Assembly (NCBI GenBank): GCA_002418985.1 | Contig: DIFE01000103.1 | Span: 1 to 30,216 of the forward strand | Length of the DNA: 30,216 nucleotides | Reading direction: 5' to 3' | Origin: Deltaproteobacteria bacterium UBA5756 | Lineage (GTDB): Bacteria; Desulfobacterota; Syntrophorhabdia; Syntrophorhabdales; Syntrophorhabdaceae | Part shown: positions 23,937 to 30,216 of the stretch, in pieces | Layout: each line of letters opens with the position of its first letter | Position numbering within the stretch: position 1 is the stretch's first letter | Position numbers and translations under genes: made by a program | Notes under the pieces: generated by a model | The model's input: only the letters and a program-made list of their open reading frames with translations | What the model was told of the DNA's origin: nothing | Database searches by the model: none

Positions 23937-24719
23937 TCAACTCGTCTTCAGGGTCTCGCGGGCCATAAGGGCGGCACCCAGGGCGGCAGTTATCCGGGGC
24001 TCCTCGGGGACAAAAACACTGGTTCCCAACTCCCTCCCTATGGCCTTTACAAGCCCTATATCCATGGCTCCTCCGCCGGTAACAGCACAATCCGGAGTGA
24101 GACCGACACGGATAACGAGAGTGACGATCTTCGATGCCATGGCATTATGAATTCCAGCGAGGATATCGGCGGGGGACGCCCCCTCGGAGATGCGCGACAC
24201 CGCCTCGGATTCGGCAAAAACAGCACATCCTGTGGTAAATTCGACGGCCTTTTGTGCCGTAAGGGAAAGTTCACCGATCTCGCTCACCTTTATGCCAAGT
24301 ATGCGGGCGGCAACCTGAAGGAACTTTCCGCTTCCTCCCGCGCACTTCTCATTCATTATAAAGTTGGCTATCCGACCTTCATCATCAAGGCGGATGGCCC
24401 GGGAATACTGGGCGCCGACATCCATGACAGTCTTTACGGAAGGGAAGAGATAATGAACACCCGCGGCATGGCATGAAATATCGGTGGACGTATCGTCTGC
24501 GAAGTCGATCATGTTCCCGCCATAGCCGGCAGCCACGGTACGTGCGATATCCCCAAAGGTGAGATTCAGCTCTTCCAGGGCAGCCCGGGCCGCAACCCTG
24601 CCTGCTTCGCGGTAATCGCCGCCTGAAGGTATCACCGCATAGGAGCGGATCTCACCCTCTTCAAGAACAATCGCCTTTGAGTAACTGGAACCTACGTCTA
24701 TTCCGAGAACAAATGCCAC
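23937..24719 (-). CDS. BcrD/BzdQ-type ATPase activator subunit, benzoyl-CoA reductase family
   Basis: A 260-residue ASKHA-fold ATPase of the BcrA/BcrD/HgdC family, which uses ATP hydrolysis to drive electrons from a subunit-bridging [4Fe-4S] cluster into the reductase. The phosphate loop is GIDVGSSYSKAIV (about 6-18), cluster cysteines C126 (NEKCAGGSGKFL) and C165 (TTGCAVFAE), and VTGGGAMDIGLV near the C-terminus. The second phosphate motif reads DVGAQYSRAIRL instead of the usual DIGGQDSKGIKV, a form that as I recall is characteristic of BcrD-like rather than BcrA-like subunits. I chose GTG 24719 because GAGGTAG lies eight bases upstream; an ATG at 24758 would overlap the preceding gene and add 13 residues. 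Last gene of the cluster. Confidence 0.85.
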   Translation of the reverse strand: MAFVLGIDVGSSYSKAIVLEEGEIRSYAVIPSGGDYREAGRVAARAALEELNLTFGDIARTVAAGYGGNMIDFADDTSTDISCHAAGVHYLFPSVKTVMDVGAQYSRAIRLDDEGRIANFIMNEKCAGGSGKFLQVAARILGIKVSEIGELSLTAQKAVEFTTGCAVFAESEAVSRISEGASPADILAGIHNAMASKIVTLVIRVGLTPDCAVTGGGAMDIGLVKAIGRELGTSVFVPEEPRITAALGAALMARETLKTS

Positions 24720-24732
24720 GTCTGCCACTACC

Positions 24733-25572
24733 TCATTCGAAGAATGTTGCTTCCTCAAGTTTGTTCACGCTGCGCGTTGGTTTTTGGCCTTCGGCCATAT
24801 ACTTCGCAAAGATATCTTTTCCCATCAAAGCGGCTCCCAGGGCCCCCGTTATGAGAGGTTCCGGCGGGACAAGCAGCGCTCGCCCGAACTTGGATTCCAG
24901 CGCCTTGACGAGGCCGATGTTTTTCGCTCCTCCGCCCGTCACCGCGATATCCGCCTCGACGTTCAGCTTTTTCACCAGCGAACAGACCCTGGTCGCCACC
25001 GCGTCGTGGATACCCGCGAGCAGATTGGCAATCGGTTCGCCGCTTGCCAGCCGGGAGATGATCTCCTGTTCGGCGAAAACCGTGCAGGTACTGCTCACAG
25101 CCGCGATTTTCTCAGCCGTCAGCGAAATCTCTCCGATTTTTTCAAGGGGCACGCCGAGGGAATCGGCGATGATCTCGAGAAAACGCCCCGTACCGGCGGC
25201 GCATTTGTCGTTCATGACAAAGTTCATTACCTTGCCATTGACGACTTTGATGCCTTTACTGTCCTGGCCGCCGATGTCGACGACCGTTTTTACAGAGGGG
25301 AGGAGGCTGTGCAAGCCTTTTGCGTGGCAGGTGATTTCAGTAATCTGTCGGTCTGCAAAGGGAACGTTGATCCTGCCGTATCCAGTCGCAACTATGTATG
25401 TCAGGTTTTCGAAGGTGAGGCACGCTTTGTTGAGCGCCTCCTCCATCACTCTGTTTGCAAGCTTTCGGTGTTCGGGACCCGTGGGCCCTATGAGCGACAC
25501 TTCTATCCTGTCGCTCACAATTACCACCTTTGTCATGGTGGAGCCGATGTCGACACCGGCAAAATAATCCAT
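24733..25572 (-). CDS. BcrA/BzdP-type ATPase activator subunit, benzoyl-CoA reductase family
   Basis: A 279-residue ASKHA ATPase, paralogous to the next gene. It shows the canonical set: GVDIGSTMTKVVI, DIGGQDSKGIKV (about 99-110), C124 in NDKCAAGTGRFLE, C163 in SSTCTVFAEQE, and VTGGGAKNIGLV. With BcrD-like it would form the heterodimeric activator carrying a [4Fe-4S] cluster, two cysteines from each subunit. Its length is nearer to BzdP of the Azoarcus-type enzyme (about 290) than to Thauera BcrA (about 437), so the Azoarcus subclass fits better. ATG 25572 has a TAGGAG site. It lies 41 bp after the BcrB-like gene and 13 bp before the BcrD-like gene. Confidence 0.87.
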   Translation of the reverse strand: MDYFAGVDIGSTMTKVVIVSDRIEVSLIGPTGPEHRKLANRVMEEALNKACLTFENLTYIVATGYGRINVPFADRQITEITCHAKGLHSLLPSVKTVVDIGGQDSKGIKVVNGKVMNFVMNDKCAAGTGRFLEIIADSLGVPLEKIGEISLTAEKIAAVSSTCTVFAEQEIISRLASGEPIANLLAGIHDAVATRVCSLVKKLNVEADIAVTGGGAKNIGLVKALESKFGRALLVPPEPLITGALGAALMGKDIFAKYMAEGQKPTRSVNKLEEATFFE

Positions 25573-25613
25573 CTGATGCCGCTCCTATCTAAAGTTCGCG
25601 AAGCCTCCGGGAC

Positions 25614-26945
25614 TTAACCCTGTCTCTTCTTATAGGCCGCGAGGGTTTCAATGAAGGCATCGATCCTGTTATGGGTATCTGCCTCGTTATAGGAACTGAT
25701 ATCGACAATATCACCCTCCATGATCAGGATGGGGATGTCCTTATATACTTTCTTCAGCGTGGCGGCCTGCTGCATAATACCCGCATGCCAGCTTCTGCAT
25801 GAGAAGGCGGAGTGGAAAACTGCGCCGTCGCACTTGTAATCTTCGATATATTCGATGATCCTCTCTACCTTCGGCGTGGAGCCGGGGCGTTTCTTGGCCG
25901 CATCGTACCAGTGGGTCCAGTATCTTACCCATCTCCAGGCGATATGTTCCAGCGGGTCATTCGTCTTCGGCAGGTCGAGGCGCTCGATCTTTTCGCAACC
26001 GCGATAGGTCACTTCCACGGGGAAGACGACTCCCTTCCCGTTGAAATACTGGAAGTCTCCCAGCGCGAACCAGCTCGGCAATCCGGCTGCCCAGATAATC
26101 CGGTATCTTTCCGGATTGGCCACGCCGACGCCGTCGGCGATCTTCTGCCTCAGTTCGGCATTGAGGTCAACGTAGAAATCGTACGCCTCCTGGGTCCCGA
26201 GGTTGAAGGTCAGCGGAACCATGGTGTTCATGGCATCGCCGGTGTCCATCGGTGTCGGGATGTGCTTGCGCAGTTCATATGTATCGATGAAGAGGTCCCA
26301 GGTCTTATCGGACAGCTCGACGGTGGCCGCCAGGCGGTCCCAATCCATCTTCTTACCCGTTATCTTCTCACAGAACTTGACCGTCTCACGGAGTTCCTCC
26401 GTGGCATATTTCACATAGATGGCTTCCTGTTCGTGGTGGTCTGCATTCGGATCCCACGGAGGATAGTACATGTTGGTCACGAAAACAGGGACATCCTGCT
26501 GATAGTGCTGCGTTGCCTGCGGCCACTTGAAGCGCGGATCACACAGGAGCTGACCGTTGCCGAGCATCATGTCCGGCCTTCCCATGCCGCCCCAGGGGGC
26601 GCCTTCCGGGGTCGCACCGCCCAGCTCTTCGCGCATCATGTCGAACCCGATGTTACAGGTTGCATAGGTACACAGTGAGCGGGAAAAGTTGTCCGATTCC
26701 GCCTTCTGGAGATACTTTTCCGCATCGCGTTTTGCCGCGCAGACACCGGAAAAACTCTCACCCCACGCAGGGACGATGTCCATAGCGCGCATGATCTCAT
26801 CCTGGCCGTCGGCGATGAATGCGGCTGCTACTTTCTTTCCCTCTTCCTTGGCCTTTAATGTTGCAGACAGGTTTCCCCGTACGAATTTCGGTATTTTAGC
26901 TGCCGTTGACGTTGCAACTGCTCTTCCTTTTTTCTCTTCAGCCAT
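25614..26945 (-). CDS. BcrB/BzdO-type catalytic subunit, 2-hydroxyacyl-CoA dehydratase family
   Basis: A 443-residue subunit of the BcrB/HgdA-type family. These subunits bind a [4Fe-4S] cluster and, with the BcrC-type partner, hold the acyl-CoA. Candidate cluster cysteines are C69, C92 (SRSLCTYATC) , C97, C135 and C383 (SAFSCRSWH). It is the size of BzdO (about 448) and BcrB (about 436). The best inferred reaction is two-electron reduction of benzoyl-CoA to a cyclic diene, coupled to ATP; a related 2-hydroxyacyl-CoA dehydratase is the alternative, because both families share this fold. The start has a GAGAGGAGAA ribosome site, 20 bp after the BcrC-like stop. Confidence 0.85.
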   Translation of the reverse strand: MAEEKKGRAVATSTAAKIPKFVRGNLSATLKAKEEGKKVAAAFIADGQDEIMRAMDIVPAWGESFSGVCAAKRDAEKYLQKAESDNFSRSLCTYATCNIGFDMMREELGGATPEGAPWGGMGRPDMMLGNGQLLCDPRFKWPQATQHYQQDVPVFVTNMYYPPWDPNADHHEQEAIYVKYATEELRETVKFCEKITGKKMDWDRLAATVELSDKTWDLFIDTYELRKHIPTPMDTGDAMNTMVPLTFNLGTQEAYDFYVDLNAELRQKIADGVGVANPERYRIIWAAGLPSWFALGDFQYFNGKGVVFPVEVTYRGCEKIERLDLPKTNDPLEHIAWRWVRYWTHWYDAAKKRPGSTPKVERIIEYIEDYKCDGAVFHSAFSCRSWHAGIMQQAATLKKVYKDIPILIMEGDIVDISSYNEADTHNRIDAFIETLAAYKKRQG

Positions 26946-26965
26946 GTGATTCTCCTCTCTCTCAG

Positions 26966-28129
26966 TTATGCGATCATTTCCAGGAATGCCTCGATCCTCG
27001 TCTTCACCCTTGCCAGGGAAGATGTGGAATACTCATCCTCCAAATAGAGGACAGGCGCTCCTGCCGCTTCGACGTAGCTCTTGATAGCCGGTACTTCAAA
27101 TCCGTAGGGGTCGCAATACTTGTAGATGAAGAGGATGGCTCCGTCGACCTTGAACTCGTTCACGTATTTCTTCATGTGCCCGAAACGTTCTTCGAGAATA
27201 CCCTGGTAGGTGTCCGCAGAACCCACGAATGTTGTCGGGATCTTCAGTTTTCTCAGGTAGCGCTCTGCAATACCCTGGACCGGATCGGCCGTGGCGTCAA
27301 CATCCTGCCAGTACATCTTGGAACCCGTGGAAAGATCGTCCATGACGAGGTAAGCGCCTGTGGATTCAATAGCTTCGATCACTGCGACGTCATCGATCTG
27401 GTCGCCTATAAGCATGATGCGTTTTGCCTTTGGGTTCGCTGCCGCCGGTTTGCGTTCTTTTACTTCTTTCGTCACGGCCTCGATGAGGGCGCTGGACTCT
27501 TCCACGGGAATGCTCATGGCCGCCACGAGAACCTTCATCATCTCGGAACCGGAGATAAGGGGAAGATTCGATTTTCTGAGATCATAAAGCTCTCTCATGA
27601 GCTTTCTGTTATTGTTATGGGCTTTTACCGCATCAGCTATGGCCTGATCGGTGATCGCCTTGCCCGTGAATTTCTCCAGGGTCTTGATAAAGATTCGGAG
27701 AATCTCCTTCATAAAGGCGATCGACGGATCGTCGGTCACGTGGGGAACATTGAGGAAATGCCAGTAGGGGAGCTTCAGAGCGTAGCTCCAGGTCTCGTTC
27801 GTGCGGTCGATAGAGTCACACTGATGAGGAAGCACCATGCCATCGAGAAAATCATACTTGCCCTTGACGGCCAGATCGAAGACATTGCGCACAAAGGGGC
27901 ACACGATAGTTTCCATGTACGCATCACCTTTGGAGATAGCTTCGGAAACATTGCCTTTGAGCCTGATCGGGAGGACCCCCGCCGCCGTCATGATCTCTAC
28001 CGGACCAAGCGCGGACAGGTACCCGATTACTTTCTTACCCGAGGCCTTCAATTCTCTCGCCCTCGACCCGTACTGGGTATAGAGCTTTTCGGCGGCTGCT
28101 AAACCATTACCGTCTCGTATATCTGTCAT
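26966..28129 (-). CDS. BcrC/BzdN-type catalytic subunit, 2-hydroxyacyl-CoA dehydratase family
   Basis: A 387-residue subunit homologous to BcrC/HgdB. Cysteines that could bind a [4Fe-4S] cluster are C77 (ETIVCPFVRN), C104 (LPHQCDSIDR) and C339 (IYKYCDPYG), the usual three-cysteine spacing of this family. Its length matches BcrC/BzdN (about 385). It is the first reductase gene; the order C-B-A-D is that of bcrCBAD in Thauera and bzdNOPQ in Azoarcus. I chose ATG 28129, five bases after AAGGAG; a GTG two codons earlier overlaps the ribosome site. The 159-bp gap from the upstream 104-residue gene shows an imperfect TGTGAA/TTCACA hairpin (28270-28285) but no clear second promoter. Confidence 0.86.
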   Translation of the reverse strand: MTDIRDGNGLAAAEKLYTQYGSRARELKASGKKVIGYLSALGPVEIMTAAGVLPIRLKGNVSEAISKGDAYMETIVCPFVRNVFDLAVKGKYDFLDGMVLPHQCDSIDRTNETWSYALKLPYWHFLNVPHVTDDPSIAFMKEILRIFIKTLEKFTGKAITDQAIADAVKAHNNNRKLMRELYDLRKSNLPLISGSEMMKVLVAAMSIPVEESSALIEAVTKEVKERKPAAANPKAKRIMLIGDQIDDVAVIEAIESTGAYLVMDDLSTGSKMYWQDVDATADPVQGIAERYLRKLKIPTTFVGSADTYQGILEERFGHMKKYVNEFKVDGAILFIYKYCDPYGFEVPAIKSYVEAAGAPVLYLEDEYSTSSLARVKTRIEAFLEMIA

Positions 28130-28288
28130 CTTCACTCCTTATTCACCCCGTCCTTATCATGCCGACGATGCGGGGTCAGTATGTGTGGGATTGCCAAGTC
28201 AGACTTTCAATAGCGACCAATCTTGGCACACAATTCTAACGGAACGAGGCTGCCTTTGTCAATGAGTTATGTGAAGCTTTTCACACAA

Positions 28289-28603
28289 TTATGCGCAAGG
28301 CGCACTGTGCTTCAAAAATTCGCTATCCGCCCGAACGACTTTGACAACGATTTTCTTTTTCCTGTCCACGTCAAATTCGATTACATGTTTATCGGCAGGC
28401 ATACAGCCGAAGATCTCAACGATGCTTTTTTCCTGCATGCCGAGGTTGGGCTCCACTTGAACCATCGGTGTCCCTCTTCTGATATCGAGTTTGATAACCC
28501 GCTTATAGTCCACCGGGATGCAACCGAAGATCTCAATTAATGTTTTTTCCAGCTCTCTGAATTTCAGGTTCGTGACTGTTTGAAGTGACCACTCTCTTGC
28601 CAT
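28289..28603 (-). CDS. Duplicated-motif protein of unknown function at the head of the reductase cluster
   Basis: A 104-residue protein made of two similar halves. Residues 18-50 read LEKTLIEIFGCIPVDYKRVIKLD and on; residues 58-90 read QEKSIVEIFGCMPADKHVIEFD and on. Each has one cysteine in EIFGC(I/M)P (C28 and C67), an aspartate two to three residues later and a V-I-x-x-D strand. I recognise no family. It has an AGGAGG ribosome site before ATG 28603, is on the strand of the reductase genes, and lies between them and the sigma54-type promoter, so it is probably the first gene of that operon. It could be a metal- or cluster-binding or allosteric accessory; this is inference from position. Confidence 0.75.
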   Translation of the reverse strand: MAREWSLQTVTNLKFRELEKTLIEIFGCIPVDYKRVIKLDIRRGTPMVQVEPNLGMQEKSIVEIFGCMPADKHVIEFDVDRKKKIVVKVVRADSEFLKHSAPCA

Positions 28604-28729
28604 GATAACCTCCTGCTCGAGAAACGCAATCGTCAAACACGCCGAAAAGAAACCCTCGTCAATTTTCCGGTCCTGCCAACCCGACACAACCCGGGCACCA
28701 TTACGACCGCCATGCGTTCATAGAATGAA

Positions 28730-28744
28730 GCAAAGGATGTGCCA
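28730..28744 (-). promoter_or_regulatory. Sigma54 (-24/-12) promoter of the reductase-like operon
   Basis: On the minus strand: TGGCAC-ATCCT-TTGC, followed by T. The GG and GC are separated by exactly 10 bp, the defining spacing, and 11 or more of the core consensus bases match. Transcription would start near 28719, about 115 nt before the 104-residue gene. Confidence 0.75.
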
Positions 28745-28792
28745 AAGGTGATTCTTTAATATTATCGTACGTATATCTCAAACAGGGGTACC

Positions 28793-28863
28793 GTATCCTA
28801 TCGCATGCGACAGAATGTCGCTGACGTATGCGTCAGGATACATACATTTCTGTAGTATGTGTC
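28793..28863. promoter_or_regulatory. Inverted-repeat array, candidate enhancer (UAS) for the sigma54 promoter
   Basis: Several inverted repeats are packed in 71 bp: GTATCCT/AGGATAC (28793-28799, 28835-28841), the palindrome TCGCATGCGA (28801-28810), CTGACG-TATG-CGTCAG (28821-28836), and GATACATAC/GTATGTGTC (28837-28845, 28855-28863, one mismatch). Centres of the two middle sites are 23 bp apart. They lie about 50-130 bp upstream of the -24/-12 element, where enhancer-binding proteins normally bind, with an AT-rich stretch between. Binding protein unknown. Confidence 0.55.
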
Positions 28864-28931
28864 AGCGTCTCGACTACGTGAGAAAAAGGAACGACAGGTT
28901 AACATAACCGGGCCATATAACTACGAATCCC

Positions 28932-28960
28932 TTGAAAAAGTACGCTCGCTACACTATAAT
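28932..28960 (+). promoter_or_regulatory. Sigma70 promoter of the flavoprotein gene
   Basis: TTGAAA (28932-28937), 17-bp spacer, perfect TATAAT (28955-28960). A GGAACG-GGGG-CGTTCC hairpin (28970-28985) lies at the start of the leader, about 25 bp before the ATG. The remaining part of the 28604-29010 spacer holds the sigma54 promoter and the inverted repeats, and no gene. Confidence 0.75.
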
Positions 28961-29010
28961 CGATACACAGGAACGGGGGCGTTCCGGCCTCCGTCACACT
29001 ATTATTCGCT

Positions 29011-30150
29011 ATGGATCGATATGACTGTGTAATCGTTGGCGCAGGTCCGGGCGGGTCGACATTCGCCCGCAACAGCGCACGTAAAGGTTTGAAGACCCTC
29101 CTTATCGAAAAGGAATCGCTTCCGCGCAACAAGGCATGCGGCGGGGCTCTTTCTCCCGCCATCAGGCATCTCCTCGATTTCGACCATAATACCATGGTTG
29201 AACGGGTCGTCCGGGGAGTCACCTTTTTCTCCCGCGATGAGAGTGAAGATCGCACGTTTTATCCCGACGGAATGGCGGTCGAAATGGTATCACGAAAAGA
29301 CTTCGACAACTATCTTGTCAGGCGGGCCGTCGATGCGGGAACCATCCTTGCCGAAAAAACACGGGTCACTTCCGTTAAGGAGTCAAAGGAGTACGTCACG
29401 GTCTCCACGGACGGCGGCGACAGGATCACCGCCTCCATCGTTGTGGGCGCCGACGGAGCGCGAAGCGTTGTCGCCGGAAATACCGGCCTCGCGAAGGAGC
29501 CGGGCGGCCTGGGTTTCGAGGTGGAGGTCTATCCCCGCGACAGAGGCGTTCTCGACGAATACGGCGACCGGTCGATCTTTGGCTTCGGATTCATACCCAA
29601 GGGATATGGGTGGATTTTCCCCAAAAAAGACCATTTTTCCGTCGGCATAGGCACGACATGGAACCATATGCCCGGAATAACATCCCTGTACCGCCAGTTC
29701 ACGTCGCGATTCAGTTTTCTTAAAGAAGGGTGCGAGAGTGACCGGCGGGGATGGTTCATACCCTACACCAGGAACTCGGGCCCATTGAACACGCGCCGGA
29801 TCCTGCTTGTCGGAGACTCTGCCCGTCTTACCGATCCTTTCAGCGGCGAGGGCATATATTACGCCGTATTGAGCGGCACCATCGCGGCGCAGACGGCCTT
29901 CGACGAGCTTCAGCAACATGGCCGATTGTCTCGGGCGTATACAAAAGTTATAACGAGGAACATCATCAAGGATTTCGCTTATGCCAGGTTGTGCTCCGAT
30001 ATCTTTTATGCAGCGCCATCGTTTTTTTACCGAAGGAGCAGGGTCATCCGGGCCCTTACCATGCTGTCCAACAAGGAAATAAGATACAGGGACATTCTAA
30101 AGGAACTGCACAAGAACGGGAGCAGTACCGAATCATCAGGAAAGTCATGA
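29011..30150 (+). CDS. Geranylgeranyl reductase-family FAD-dependent oxidoreductase
   Basis: A 379-residue flavoprotein. The N-terminal FAD-binding loop is VIVGAGPGGSTFAR (about 7-20), then KACGGALSP with C43 (the conserved cysteine region of this family), VVGADGARSVV near the middle and GDSARLTDPFSGEGIYYA (second FAD motif, near 268-285). Characterised members reduce isoprenoid double bonds of chlorophyll side chains, menaquinone or archaeal lipids; here menaquinone or another polyprenoid is possible but unproven. The ATG has no clear Shine-Dalgarno. It is divergent from the reductase-like operon and may be only its neighbour. The C-terminal 20 residues are Ser/Lys-rich. Confidence 0.87.
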   Translation: MDRYDCVIVGAGPGGSTFARNSARKGLKTLLIEKESLPRNKACGGALSPAIRHLLDFDHNTMVERVVRGVTFFSRDESEDRTFYPDGMAVEMVSRKDFDNYLVRRAVDAGTILAEKTRVTSVKESKEYVTVSTDGGDRITASIVVGADGARSVVAGNTGLAKEPGGLGFEVEVYPRDRGVLDEYGDRSIFGFGFIPKGYGWIFPKKDHFSVGIGTTWNHMPGITSLYRQFTSRFSFLKEGCESDRRGWFIPYTRNSGPLNTRRILLVGDSARLTDPFSGEGIYYAVLSGTIAAQTAFDELQQHGRLSRAYTKVITRNIIKDFAYARLCSDIFYAAPSFFYRRSRVIRALTMLSNKEIRYRDILKELHKNGSSTESSGKS

Positions 30151-30216
30151 TCCGCTCACACCTTTACGTGACACGGGTTCCCGGCTGTGCTTCGCGCCCC
30201 AATCCACCATCAAAAT
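30147..30216 (+). CDS. Possible start of a coupled downstream gene (partial)
   Basis: An ATG at 30147 overlaps the flavoprotein stop (ATGA) and its frame stays open to the window end (23 codons). Only MIRSHLYVTRVPGCASRP is visible. The overlap is typical of coupled genes, but 23 codons without a known motif cannot prove a gene. Confidence 0.25.
   Translation, partial: MIRSHLYVTRVPGCASRPNPPSK

Noticed and set aside
26906..28102. 398-codon open frame on the plus strand
   Set aside because: It runs antisense to the BcrC- and BcrB-like genes, which have good ribosome sites and family motifs. The antisense product has no recognisable domain, and long antisense frames are common in GC-rich DNA.
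28226..28240. Second sigma54-like element (TTGGCACACAATTCT, plus strand)
   Set aside because: The -24 half is good but the -12 half lacks the GC, and it points away from the reductase genes.

Overview
This window looks like chromosomal DNA of a GC-rich, Gram-negative, anaerobic bacterium of the former Deltaproteobacteria, with Syntrophorhabdus-like organisms the most likely kind. The placement is inferred from gene content: a rod-shape (mreBCD-mrdA-rodA) operon, a periplasmic multihaem cytochrome, a lexA/imuB/dnaE2 mutagenesis cassette, and a four-gene ATP-dependent benzoyl-CoA reductase-like cluster in the order C-B-A-D. No ribosomal RNA, tRNA, CRISPR array or transposase was seen.

Layout. 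Positions 1-3262 (minus strand) carry a SurA/PpiD-like chaperone, tsaD and rsmA. A divergent spacer with a sigma70 promoter precedes mreB-mreC-mreD-mrdA-rodA (3367-8610, plus), which ends in a heptamer-repeat spacer and a strong hairpin. A GNAT acetyltransferase (minus) lies opposite ruvX-mltG-thiolase-DUF35 (9589-12588, plus), closed by a UUCG terminator. Next come a double-HD-domain protein (12693-13874), an 11-haem cytochrome interrupted by one in-frame TGA (13953-15218), the remnant of a rhodanese lipoprotein gene (15234-15466), and an exported superoxide dismutase (15731-16477).

The SOS module spans 16496-21766: lexA (minus) faces an inactive Y-family polymerase (ImuB-like), a small DUF6504-like protein and DnaE2. 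Two nearly identical 16-bp LexA-box candidates lie between the divergent genes, and one sits exactly between the -35 and -10 of the mutagenesis operon. Then follow a small zinc-ribbon protein and two exported proteins of unknown function (21808-23782, minus).

From 28603 down to 23937 (minus) lies a duplicated-motif 104-residue protein followed by the benzoyl-CoA-reductase-like genes: two FeS catalytic-type subunits (387 and 443 residues) and two ASKHA ATPase electron activators (279 and 260 residues). A good -24/-12 (sigma54) promoter and an array of inverted repeats 50-130 bp upstream of it suggest enhancer-dependent control. A geranylgeranyl-reductase-family flavoprotein (29011-30150, plus) is divergent from this cluster.

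Most notable points: (1) the TGA in the cytochrome is in frame with coding sequence on both sides and is followed by a hairpin that fits the general bacterial SECIS geometry, so it may be selenocysteine, although a nonsense mutation is a real alternative because the next gene is clearly decayed; (2) a family of 7-bp tandem repeats marks several gene 3' ends; (3) the sigma54/UAS architecture and the unknown duplicated protein of the aromatic-type cluster; (4) leaderless-type promoters at ruvX and imuB.
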